From contig JBEBXQ010000003.1 in NCBI GenBank assembly GCA_040391535.1, forward strand, positions 1 to 64,000: DNA of 64,000 bases, given 5' to 3'. Below the pieces are notes generated by a model. It had not been told where the DNA came from, did no database searches, and saw only the letters and a list, made by a program, of their open reading frames with translations. Position 1 is the stretch's first letter. Every line of letters starts with the position of its first letter. The position numbers were made by a program, and so were the translations under genes. Of the stretch, positions 1 to 8,413 are shown piece after piece. The DNA comes from JBEBXQ01 sp040391535 (GTDB taxonomy: Bacteria; Bacteroidota; Bacteroidia; Cytophagales; Spirosomataceae).

Positions 1-85
1 GTGACCAGAAGGAGAGTCGAACTCCTATACCCGAACGGGCACTACCCCCTCAAAGTAGCGTGTCTACCAATTCCACCACCTGGCC
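1..85 (-). tRNA. tRNA-Leu (anticodon GAG)
   Basis: Read on the minus strand, this folds as a class II tRNA with a long variable arm. The acceptor stem starts GGCCAGG and pairs with the 3' strand through two G-U pairs. The D-loop carries GGTAGAC, the anticodon loop TTTGAGG gives anticodon GAG (Leu, CTC/CTT codons), and the T-arm carries GTTCGACTC. The long variable arm fits leucine. The discriminator A is at position 2 and position 1 is the first base of a possible encoded CCA that continues outside the window. Confidence 0.95.
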
Positions 86-99
86 GTGTTTGAGTGGTG

Positions 100-130
100 C
101 AAAAGTATAGTTTTTAGTTTTTTCTGCAAA
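100..130 (-). promoter_or_regulatory. Bacteroidota-type promoter of the tRNA-Leu gene
   Basis: On the minus strand a -33 TTTG (127-130) is followed, 19 bases later, by a -7 box TACTTTTG (100-107), a full match to the Bacteroidota TAnnTTTG consensus. It sits 14 bases upstream of the mature tRNA 5' end. The match and spacing are seen directly; promoter activity is inferred. Confidence 0.7.
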
Positions 131-169
131 GGTTTTAACCGAAAAATATACGCCCGCTCCACTGTTTTT

Positions 170-2290
170 TTATAGGCCTTTCATCGTCAGGGCAATACGC
201 TTGCGGGCCAGGTCTACTTCTGTCACTTTGACTTTCACAATCTGTGAAATTTTAACGACTTCATTCGGATCCTTCACAAATTTATCGGCCAGCTGAGATA
301 CATGTACCAGTCCGTCCTGTTTCACTCCAATGTCCACAAAAGCACCGAAAGCGGTAATATTGGTAACAATACCCTGTAATATCATGCCCGTTTTCAGGTC
401 TTCCGGTTTACGGATCTTATCGTCAAAACTGAACTGCTGCATCTGCTCACGAGGATCCCTCGATGGTTTTTCCAGCTCCTTCATGATATCCTCCAGCGTA
501 GGCAGTCCGGTCGTTTCGGTAACATACTGCTTTATATTGATACGTTTTCTGGCTGTAGCATCACTCATCAGATCTTTGACGGTAATCTGACAATCTTTAG
601 CCATTTTTTCTACTACATAATAACTCTCCGGGTGTACGGCACTGTTATCCAGAGGATTCATGGCCTGTTCAATACGCAGGAATCCGGCAGCCTGTTCAAA
701 TGCCTTGGCACCCAGTCGCGGTACTTTCAGCAATTGTTGTCTTGATTTGAAATTGCCGTTTTTAGAGCGGTACTCCACAATATTGGCAGCCAGTGAAGGC
801 CCCAGACCTGAAACGTACTTCAGTAAATGTTTACTGGCTGTGTTCAGATTGACGCCCACTTTGTTTACGCACGATTCAACCACTGTATCCAACGCGTTTT
901 TCAGCGCAGGCTGATCCACATCGTGCTGATACTGGCCCACACCAATTGATTTCGGGTCAATTTTTACCAGCTCGGCCAAAGGATCCATCAGTCTCCGGCC
1001 AATAGAAACCGAACCCCTGACGGTTACATCCTTATCCGGAAATTCCTCCCGGGCTACTTCAGAAGCCGAGTAAATGGAGGCACCCTGTTCACTTACCATA
1101 AACAAACCGATTTCCTTCTCCTTGCCCGTCGACTGCAGGAGATTCCGCACGAAATCTTCCGTTTCTCTGCCTGCTGTTCCGTTGCCCACCGCAACGGCCT
1201 CGATATTGAATTTCTTAATCGCAATGGTCAGAATATCCCGTGCCTGGTCTTTTTTGTCCATCGGATAAATGACCGTATCAAAAAGCAGGTCACCATGAAT
1301 ATTCAGTACTGTTACCTTGCAGCCGGTCCTGAAACCCGGGTCTATGGCCAGTACCGTTTTCTGCCCCAGCGGAGGAGCCAGCAAGAGCTGTCTGAGGTTT
1401 TCTGTAAAAACCCGGATCGCATAAGCATCAGCTTTTTCTTTCGCCAGTTTGGCAAATTCGGTTTCAATCGCAGGTTTTAATAGTCGCTTGTAACTATCCG
1501 AAACGGCCTCTTCCTGCTGGTCTTTACATGCATCGGTACCTCTGACAAAAAGGCGGTCGAGCTGTTCAATAGCCCGGTCTTCGTCCGGTGAGATATCAAC
1601 TGACAAAACGCCTTCCTCTTCACCCCGGCGGATTGCCAGCAGCCGGTGCGAAGGGATTTTGGACAGCGGTTCGGTGTAATCGAAGTAATCACGGAAATGA
1701 ACGCCCTCTTCTTCCTTTTTCTTTTTTACTTTGGAAGTAACGACGGCAGTACGTTCAAACACATGACGGATCCGGTTACGGGCATCGGCATTTTCATTGA
1801 CCCATTCAGCAATAATATCCCGGGCTCCGGATAAGGCGTCTTCAATCTTCTCTACCTGATCGTTCAGAAAATTCTCCGCTTTCTTCTCCGGATTAGCTTC
1901 CTTTCCGGTAAAAATCAGCAAGGCCAGCGGTTCAAGGCCTTTTTCGATGGCCATTGTAGCCCTGGTTTTGCGCTTGGGTTTATAGGGAAGATAAAGGTCT
2001 TCCAGCTCGGTGAGGGTAAAAGTGGTTTCAATCTGCTTCTGTAATTCAGGCGTCAGCTTTCCCTGTTCACCAATACTTTTCAGAATGGCTTCCCTGCGTT
2101 TTTCAACCTCCTGCTGTTTTTTATATTGTTCCGAAATAGCCCCGATCTGCACTTCGTCCAGTCCGCCGGTGGCTTCTTTACGATACCGGGCAATAAAGGG
2201 TACGGTTGCCCCTTCATCAATCAGGTCGATCGTATTTTTTACCTGCCGTTCCGGAACGCTGGTCTGTGTGGCTATCCATTGATAATTCAT
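170..2290 (-). CDS. tex: Tex family RNA-binding transcription accessory protein
   Basis: This 706-residue cytoplasmic protein has the full Tex domain order: an N-terminal helical/HTH part (about 1-190), a YqgF/RNase H-like domain beginning near residue 315 (LAIDPGFRTGCK), helix-hairpin-helix repeats in the middle, and a C-terminal S1 RNA-binding domain (about 635-705, with GAFVDIG and GLVHVS). Length is close to the usual 720-780. Tex proteins bind nucleic acid and influence transcription in several bacteria; the exact role here is not shown by the sequence. It stands alone, divergent from the peptide transporter gene. The ATG at 2288-2290 is the start that keeps the whole N-terminal domain. 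Confidence 0.95.
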   Translation of the reverse strand: MNYQWIATQTSVPERQVKNTIDLIDEGATVPFIARYRKEATGGLDEVQIGAISEQYKKQQEVEKRREAILKSIGEQGKLTPELQKQIETTFTLTELEDLYLPYKPKRKTRATMAIEKGLEPLALLIFTGKEANPEKKAENFLNDQVEKIEDALSGARDIIAEWVNENADARNRIRHVFERTAVVTSKVKKKKEEEGVHFRDYFDYTEPLSKIPSHRLLAIRRGEEEGVLSVDISPDEDRAIEQLDRLFVRGTDACKDQQEEAVSDSYKRLLKPAIETEFAKLAKEKADAYAIRVFTENLRQLLLAPPLGQKTVLAIDPGFRTGCKVTVLNIHGDLLFDTVIYPMDKKDQARDILTIAIKKFNIEAVAVGNGTAGRETEDFVRNLLQSTGKEKEIGLFMVSEQGASIYSASEVAREEFPDKDVTVRGSVSIGRRLMDPLAELVKIDPKSIGVGQYQHDVDQPALKNALDTVVESCVNKVGVNLNTASKHLLKYVSGLGPSLAANIVEYRSKNGNFKSRQQLLKVPRLGAKAFEQAAGFLRIEQAMNPLDNSAVHPESYYVVEKMAKDCQITVKDLMSDATARKRINIKQYVTETTGLPTLEDIMKELEKPSRDPREQMQQFSFDDKIRKPEDLKTGMILQGIVTNITAFGAFVDIGVKQDGLVHVSQLADKFVKDPNEVVKISQIVKVKVTEVDLARKRIALTMKGL

Positions 2291-2447
2291 AGTGTACTGT
2301 TGAATTGTGAATTAAATTTGCAAAATAACATGCAAAAAAAGCAGAGTCCGTGATGACCTCCAAAGATTTCGGTATATATAAACCGGCTGTTTTGTTATTA
2401 CTTTGGTAAATTTTTAACTTGTTCCGTATTTAAAACCTCAGAACAGA

Positions 2448-3914
2448 GTGGATTCAACAACTTACGGCAGGCATCCGCGGCAGCTATATCTGTTATTTTT
2501 CACAGAAATGTGGGAACGTTTTTCCTTCTACGGGATGAAGGCGCTTTTACTGGCCTATATGGTTACAGAACTGGATTTCGCAGAAACGAAAGGATATTCG
2601 ATTCTGGGTGCGTATGTGGCAATGGTCTATACCATGCCGGTTTTCGGTGGTCTGATTGCCGACAGGTTTATCGGTTATCAGCGGGCTGTTTTGTTTGGAG
2701 GTATACTGATGACCATCGGCCATCTGGTGCTGGCTTTACCGCAGGAATGGAGTTTCTTTGCCGGAATGGCCTTTATTATTTGTGGAAACGGCTATTTTAA
2801 GCCTAATATTTCGAGCATGGTCGGACAGATCTACGAAGATAATGATCCCCGTCGTGACAGCGGATTTTCTATCTTCTATATGGGAATTAATCTGGGGGCA
2901 GCATTAGGAGGTGCTTTATGCGGCTGGGTAGCTCATGCCTGGAGCTGGCATTACGGGTTCGGACTGGCAGGTATTTTCATGGCGTTGGGAACGATCGTTT
3001 TTTATTACGGAAGATCCATGCTGGGCACTGTGGGGGCAGTACCTGATGCCGGGAAATTAAAGGAAAAAGTATTCGGTTTTATCAACCTGAAATGGGCTGT
3101 TTATCTGGGTACATTACTGGTTATTCCGGTTATTATTTTCCTGTTTGGTTCCTATGAACTGATGGACGGTATCATGTTATTTCTGGCCGTTGCATCACTT
3201 GTATACTTAATTTACGAAGCCTTCAGACTGGAAGGTGAAGCCCGTACACAATTACTGGCTGCTACCTGGCTGATCGCTTTTTCTACCTTATTCTGGGCAT
3301 TCTATGAGCAGAACAGCGGATCGCTGAACCTGTTTGCTATGCGGAATGTAGACATGCACGTGGGCGGAATAGAGCTTCCGGCTCTTTCCGTGAACAATTT
3401 CCTGCCACCTGCATGGGTAATTGCGCTCAGCCCCGTTTTTGCGTGGATATGGGTCTGGCTGGGTAAAAGGAATCTGGAACCTGGCACTGCGCTTAAGTTT
3501 GCCTTGTCATTTATACTGGTCGGACTGGGTTTCCTGGTATTTTATGCGGGCACACAAACAGCGGAGGCTGGTAAAATCGGCTTACTGATTTTTGCGTCAG
3601 GATACTTTTTTCTGATTTGCGGTGAACTATGTATTTCACCCATCGGGTTGTCAATGGTTACCAAATTATCTCCTTCCCGTATGGTCGGGATGATTATGGG
3701 AATCTGGTTTCTGGCTTCTGCTTTGGGAGACTTTCTGGCAGCGAAAATAGGTCAGCTGATGGTGGTACCTGAAGAAGTAGTAAATGATGCTGTGCAGTCT
3801 TTGCCTTATTATAGTGATATTCTGCAAAAAATCGGTTTTGTGTCTATCGGTATCGGCATACTGGGTATTCTGGCAGTACCCTTGTTAAAGAAGTGGATGG
3901 GGCGGGTGAGGTAA
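2448..3914 (+). CDS. POT/PTR family proton-dependent oligopeptide transporter
   Basis: This polytopic inner membrane protein of 488 residues imports di- and tripeptides with protons. The N-terminus carries the POT signature, acidic residues followed by ERFSFYG in the first membrane helix, and the later GxxxADR-type segment (GGLIADRFIGYQ). About 12-14 hydrophobic helices are present. The start is a GTG at 2448; the next ATG would cut into the ERFSFYG helix, so GTG is preferred. It ends only 17 bases before the response regulator gene with no terminator between, so some co-transcription with the two-component system is possible. Substrate range cannot be read from the sequence. Confidence 0.9.
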   Translation: MDSTTYGRHPRQLYLLFFTEMWERFSFYGMKALLLAYMVTELDFAETKGYSILGAYVAMVYTMPVFGGLIADRFIGYQRAVLFGGILMTIGHLVLALPQEWSFFAGMAFIICGNGYFKPNISSMVGQIYEDNDPRRDSGFSIFYMGINLGAALGGALCGWVAHAWSWHYGFGLAGIFMALGTIVFYYGRSMLGTVGAVPDAGKLKEKVFGFINLKWAVYLGTLLVIPVIIFLFGSYELMDGIMLFLAVASLVYLIYEAFRLEGEARTQLLAATWLIAFSTLFWAFYEQNSGSLNLFAMRNVDMHVGGIELPALSVNNFLPPAWVIALSPVFAWIWVWLGKRNLEPGTALKFALSFILVGLGFLVFYAGTQTAEAGKIGLLIFASGYFFLICGELCISPIGLSMVTKLSPSRMVGMIMGIWFLASALGDFLAAKIGQLMVVPEEVVNDAVQSLPYYSDILQKIGFVSIGIGILGILAVPLLKKWMGRVR

Positions 3915-3931
3915 CATAACGAAATCAGCAC

Positions 3932-4621
3932 ATGAAAAGGATATTATTGGTTGAGGATGATCCGGTTATTAATCAGAACATCAGGGAGTCGCTTGAGATG
4001 GAAAACTTCACGGTGTTCACGGTTTTCGATGGTTTTATGGCGGAGAAAATGCTCCGGAAAGATGATTTTGATTGCGTGATTCTCGATCTCAATCTGCCGC
4101 ATAAAAACGGATATGCCCTTTGCCGGGAATTCAGGCAATACAACCAGACAACACCCCTGTTGATACTGACAGCATTTGATGAGCTTGAAGATAAAGTAGA
4201 GGGCTATGAAAGCGGGGCCGATGATTACCTGACCAAACCTTTTTATATGAAAGAACTTTTGCTCAGGATTCAGTCATTGCTCAAAAGAAACAACAGTTCG
4301 CAGCATCCGAAAAACAAGGAAGAAACGCTGGTAGCAGATGATGTAACCATTAATCAGTCTGCGCGACAGGTCTGGCGGCAGGGGCAGGAAGTAATCCTTA
4401 CGCCCAGGGAATACCAGATTCTGGTTCATCTGGTAAAAGCGAATGGAGCAATGGTTGCCAAAAAAGATCTGATCAGAGAGATATGGGGAACTTCGCTTGA
4501 TGTCAATACCAATACGATTGAGGTGTATATTAATTTTCTCCGCAAAAAACTGGACAAACCATTTAACAAAGATTCGATCAGGACGAAAATCGGTTTTGGT
4601 TATTACTTTGCCATGAAATGA
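3932..4621 (+). CDS. OmpR/PhoB-type response regulator
   Basis: This 229-residue DNA-binding response regulator has a receiver domain (about 1-115) with the acidic pair D9/D10, phospho-acceptor D52, T80 and K102, followed by an OmpR-type winged-helix domain (about 130-228, with EVILTPREYQIL and the recognition region near NTIEVYINFLRKK). Its stop overlaps the start of the sensor kinase gene (ATGA), the usual arrangement for a cognate pair. The heavy-metal efflux genes directly downstream suggest a CusRS/CzcRS-like role, controlling the pump in response to metal. That link is by position only. Confidence 0.93.
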   Translation: MKRILLVEDDPVINQNIRESLEMENFTVFTVFDGFMAEKMLRKDDFDCVILDLNLPHKNGYALCREFRQYNQTTPLLILTAFDELEDKVEGYESGADDYLTKPFYMKELLLRIQSLLKRNNSSQHPKNKEETLVADDVTINQSARQVWRQGQEVILTPREYQILVHLVKANGAMVAKKDLIREIWGTSLDVNTNTIEVYINFLRKKLDKPFNKDSIRTKIGFGYYFAMK

Positions 4622-5988
4622 GTATCCGTACTAAAATACTGCTCAATTTTTCTGTAACCTCTGTGTTACTGATCGGTTGCGTGTTTGCCTTTATCTATAC
4701 GCTTTTTGCCGAATACCGTGAAGAGGAATTCCAGAAACGGCAAAAGGAGAAAATAACGTCTACGCTGAGCATTCTCAGTGAAATCAGGGAAATTGAAAGT
4801 AACCTGGTGCAGGCGATGGATAAGATTGCCATTAATGAGTTTTACGATGAAAAGCTGCTGATTTTTGATGCCGGGAAAAAGCTGCGTTATACCAGCCTTG
4901 ATGATGTCGCCATCCCGTATTCACAGGATATTCTGGATAAGCTTTCACCCGAACACCCCTGGATTGAGACCAAAGACGGATTGTATGATGTGGTGGGTGT
5001 GTATGTCGAAAATGATAACAAAGGATATTATGGTATCAGCAAAGCCTTTGATAGTTTCGGGTATGCCAAGCTGCGCTTTCTCAAATATGTGATGATTTCT
5101 ACTTTTCTGGGGATCTCTCTGATTATTATCCTGATTTCGTATTATCTGGCAGAAAGAATTACCCGGCCCATTTTTGATATTACCAGTCAGCTCAAAGGAT
5201 ATTCATTTGAAAACCAGTCTTTTCAGGTTAATGTTGACGCATCCAATAAGGAGGTGGCACTGCTTGCCGAACGATTCAATGAGCTGATGAAAAAAATGAA
5301 CGAGGCTTTTTCCTTTCAGAAATATGCCGTTCATCATATTTCCCATGAGCTGAAAACCCCTATTGCCGTGCTGGTGTCTAACTTTGAACGTGTGGAAAGG
5401 GAAGAGGACCCGGTCATCATCAGAAGAATGATTCTGGAGCAGAAAGAAGGCACCCGGACTTTAGGAGAAATCATCAATTCGTTACTGGAAATGGCTAAAA
5501 TGGAATCCGGTAATTCGGTTTCAATGACCGGCATCCGCGTTGATGAGCTCATTTATGATCTGGTGGGAGAGGTAAATTCCTTATATCCTGATTTTTTGTT
5601 TCAGATCGAGTATGGTAACGGAATGGAATCGCTGGAGGAGTTGAATTTATCAATAAACGGCAATCTGCGCCTGATCCGTTCGGCACTTACAAACCTGCTC
5701 ATTAATTCTGTTCAGTATAATCAGGAGGGAACCACTAAAATTATTATTAGTGAAAATACCCGCAGACTCACGGTCCGGTTTATTAATAAGGGCATTACCA
5801 TTCCGGTTCATGAGCAGCAGTTTCTTTTTCAGCATTTTTACAGAGGCGAATCCAGCAAGGGCATACGCGGCTTTGGATTAGGGCTGGTTTTTGTACAGAA
5901 AATCATGGCTTTGCATCAGGGAACGGTTACTTACCAGGTCAGTGGTGAGGATACCAATATATTTACTGTCATGCTTCCTTTAAGCTAA
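4618..5988 (+). CDS. Two-component sensor histidine kinase
   Basis: This 456-residue inner membrane kinase has a transmembrane helix near residues 8-30, a periplasmic sensing region of about 120 residues, a second helix near 158-178 followed by the HAMP start (ERITRPI), a HisKA motif with the phosphorylated histidine at H243 (ISHELKTP), and a HATPase domain with the N-box region (ALTNLLINSVQYN) and G-box (GFGLGLVFV). It overlaps the regulator gene by four bases. The periplasmic region has no obvious metal-binding His or Cys cluster, so the signal is unknown although a metal efflux operon follows 78 bases downstream. Confidence 0.92.
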   Translation: MSIRTKILLNFSVTSVLLIGCVFAFIYTLFAEYREEEFQKRQKEKITSTLSILSEIREIESNLVQAMDKIAINEFYDEKLLIFDAGKKLRYTSLDDVAIPYSQDILDKLSPEHPWIETKDGLYDVVGVYVENDNKGYYGISKAFDSFGYAKLRFLKYVMISTFLGISLIIILISYYLAERITRPIFDITSQLKGYSFENQSFQVNVDASNKEVALLAERFNELMKKMNEAFSFQKYAVHHISHELKTPIAVLVSNFERVEREEDPVIIRRMILEQKEGTRTLGEIINSLLEMAKMESGNSVSMTGIRVDELIYDLVGEVNSLYPDFLFQIEYGNGMESLEELNLSINGNLRLIRSALTNLLINSVQYNQEGTTKIIISENTRRLTVRFINKGITIPVHEQQFLFQHFYRGESSKGIRGFGLGLVFVQKIMALHQGTVTYQVSGEDTNIFTVMLPLS

Positions 5989-6066
5989 AATTTATCTCAT
6001 TTAAGGGCTTTTTAAGGTGTTTACAGGGTTCTTTGTACCACTTTGTAAATAACCCATGGAAATTAA

Positions 6067-7320
6067 ATGCCCGGTAAATTATTCTTCACAACCTTCTTTT
6101 TAATGCTGATGAAGACGGTATCCTGGTCACAGGATACCCTGTTTGTTACGCTAAAACAGGCCGACAGCCTGTTTCTGGCAAAAAATTATTATTTGCTTGC
6201 GGCTTCGATGAATATTGAAGCACAGAAAGCCCAGGAAATTCAGGCCAGGCTTTACCCCAATCCGGTCGCTACGGCGGATATCAATCTGTATGATCCAGAA
6301 AATAAAAAAGTATTTCATACGGGTACATCCGGACAAAAAGTTTTTCAGCTGGATCAGATGATTATCCTGGGGGGTAAAAGGAAAGCAGAAATAGACATAG
6401 CCAAAACCAACACGGCCATTGCCGAGCTGGAATTTCAGGATCTGGTCCGTGCACTTAAATACCGGTTACACGCAGGTTTATTTACTACCGGACAGCACAG
6501 GCAGCTATTAAAAATCTATAACGATCAGTTAGCATTGCTTGATTCGCTTGTGGTTAGTACTCAAACCCAGGCCGACAAAGGGAATATCCCTGTAAAAGAG
6601 CTGGTGAGGCTCAAAGGCGCTTATCTGAAACTTAACAACGACCGCGCTGAAATACTCAAGGCCTATTTTGAAACACAGACCGAACTGCATACCATTTTAC
6701 AATCAGAGCTTCCGGTTGACTTTAACTTCCGGGAGGCGGATATCAGCAATTATATCAAGCCGGTTGGCCTTGAGGAGCTGAAAAGCCTGGCGCTGGAATT
6801 CCGGCCTGACCTGCTCATCGAAGAAAAAAACCGTGAACTGGCAGCGCAGTACTATGCATATCAGAAGAAACTCGCTATTCCTGATCTTAATGTTTTTGTA
6901 TCCTACGATCAGCGGAGCGGAGCGTTTAACAATCAGGTCAATGCAGGTGTAAACATACCGCTGCCTTTATGGAATAAGAACCAGGGTAATATCAAAACAG
7001 CACGGTATCGTGTTCAGGAAGCAGAGTTTCGTCTGGACGGGATGAAAAATAACCTCTTCAGTGAAATCAGGAACAACTATCATTTCTATAATCAGACGGT
7101 CACAGAATATCAGAAAGCGACCCGGCTTTATGATCAGAACTTTGAAATAACCCTGAAAGGAATGACAGATAACTTCAGGAAAAGAAATGTTTCCATAGTT
7201 GAATTTGTGGATTTTTTTGAGGCTTATAATGAGGTGCTGACCGAGTTGGTGAGGATTAAGATTCAGCTGGTATCCAGCGGGGAAGAATTGAACAGATTAA
7301 CAGGTAAAGATGTATATTAA
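6067..7320 (+). CDS. TolC-like outer membrane efflux protein (CzcC/CusC type)
   Basis: This 417-residue protein begins with a signal peptide (about 1-22, ending SWSQ) and then has the long, Gln/Asn-rich coiled-coil helices with a repeated N- and C-terminal half typical of outer membrane efflux proteins (for example ARLYPNP in the first half, NIPLPLWNKNQG in the second). The IPLPLWN-type segment is common in metal-efflux members. It is the first gene of a tripartite set: its stop lies beside the start of the membrane fusion protein gene, and the RND pump follows. It forms the outer membrane channel. Confidence 0.88.
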   Translation: MPGKLFFTTFFLMLMKTVSWSQDTLFVTLKQADSLFLAKNYYLLAASMNIEAQKAQEIQARLYPNPVATADINLYDPENKKVFHTGTSGQKVFQLDQMIILGGKRKAEIDIAKTNTAIAELEFQDLVRALKYRLHAGLFTTGQHRQLLKIYNDQLALLDSLVVSTQTQADKGNIPVKELVRLKGAYLKLNNDRAEILKAYFETQTELHTILQSELPVDFNFREADISNYIKPVGLEELKSLALEFRPDLLIEEKNRELAAQYYAYQKKLAIPDLNVFVSYDQRSGAFNNQVNAGVNIPLPLWNKNQGNIKTARYRVQEAEFRLDGMKNNLFSEIRNNYHFYNQTVTEYQKATRLYDQNFEITLKGMTDNFRKRNVSIVEFVDFFEAYNEVLTELVRIKIQLVSSGEELNRLTGKDVY

Positions 7321-7321
7321 T

Positions 7322-8407
7322 ATGAAGAGTGTAAAAACCTCCTTACTGCTTTTAACGCTTATAACCCTTGCGGCAGGGTGCAGAAAAGAAATCAGGGAAG
7401 ATACCGTCAAGGCATTTTCGATGAGCGATACCATGATGAGCAAATGCTTATTTGAGGAAGCTGTGTTGTCAGATGTGAAAAATGAAATCAGGCTTTTCGG
7501 GAAAATTACGGCTAATAACAACAAAGTAGCACAGGTTAATCCGGTAGTGAGCGGAGTGGTGAAATCCATTAGTGTTGGCCTGGGTGATTATGTCAGGCAG
7601 GGACAGGTACTGGCCACTATTCAAAGTAGTGAAGTGGCTGCTTTCCGGAAGGAAAAAATGGATGCACTCAACGATCTGGCCATTGCTGAGAAAGGTTTAC
7701 AGGTAGCCAATGACCTTTTTGAAGGAAAACTGAACTCCGAAAGAGATGTAAAAGTAGCAGAAAAAGAAGTAGAAAAGGCCAGATCAGAGCTGGAAAGAAT
7801 TAATGAAATCTATACGATCTATAGTCTGCAAGGCGGGTCGATGTATCAGGTAAGGGCACCGATCAGCGGCTTTGTGATCACCAAAAATATTACCATCAAC
7901 GAACAGCTGCGACTTGACCTGCCCGAACCGCTGTTTACGATCGCTGAGATCAATGAGATCTGGGCCGTTGCTAACGTAAATGAAAGCGATATTGCTAAAA
8001 TTGAAGTAGGGCAGGACGTCGTAGTCAATACCCTGGCGTTTCCTGATTTTCATTATAAAAGCCAGATAGAGAAAATCTACAACGTGATTGACCCTGAAAC
8101 AAGGTCTATGAAAATCCGCGTAAAAATTCCCAATGAAGATTTCAGGCTGAAACCCGAGATGAACTGCACCGTTGAGGTACATTATGCCGAACCCAAACAA
8201 CTGGTTACGATTCCGTCATCAGCCGTGATTTTTGATAAAAGCAAATACTGGGTAATGGTTTTTCATGATAAGCATAACATTGAAACCCGTGAGGTGGAAC
8301 TATACCGGCAACTGAAACAGCATACGTATATATCAGCAGGTGTGAAAGAAGGCGATACGGTGATTACTCAGAACGGACTGCTCATATATGATGCTTTAAA
8401 TGATTAA
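7322..8407 (+). CDS. Periplasmic membrane fusion lipoprotein of metal efflux pump (CzcB/CusB type)
   Basis: This 361-residue adaptor links the RND pump to the outer membrane channel. The N-terminal hydrophobic stretch ends in a lipobox (LAAGC), so it is probably a lipoprotein. A split lipoyl/barrel-sandwich domain (VSGVVKSISVGLGDYV and VRAPISGFVITKN) flanks a coiled-coil hairpin (about 105-160), followed by a beta-barrel domain. An in-frame ATG at 7310 overlaps the upstream gene, but the ATG at 7322, just after the upstream stop, places the signal sequence properly and is chosen. It is spaced 6 bases from the RND gene. Confidence 0.88.
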   Translation: MKSVKTSLLLLTLITLAAGCRKEIREDTVKAFSMSDTMMSKCLFEEAVLSDVKNEIRLFGKITANNNKVAQVNPVVSGVVKSISVGLGDYVRQGQVLATIQSSEVAAFRKEKMDALNDLAIAEKGLQVANDLFEGKLNSERDVKVAEKEVEKARSELERINEIYTIYSLQGGSMYQVRAPISGFVITKNITINEQLRLDLPEPLFTIAEINEIWAVANVNESDIAKIEVGQDVVVNTLAFPDFHYKSQIEKIYNVIDPETRSMKIRVKIPNEDFRLKPEMNCTVEVHYAEPKQLVTIPSSAVIFDKSKYWVMVFHDKHNIETREVELYRQLKQHTYISAGVKEGDTVITQNGLLIYDALND

Positions 8408-8413
8408 CATCTC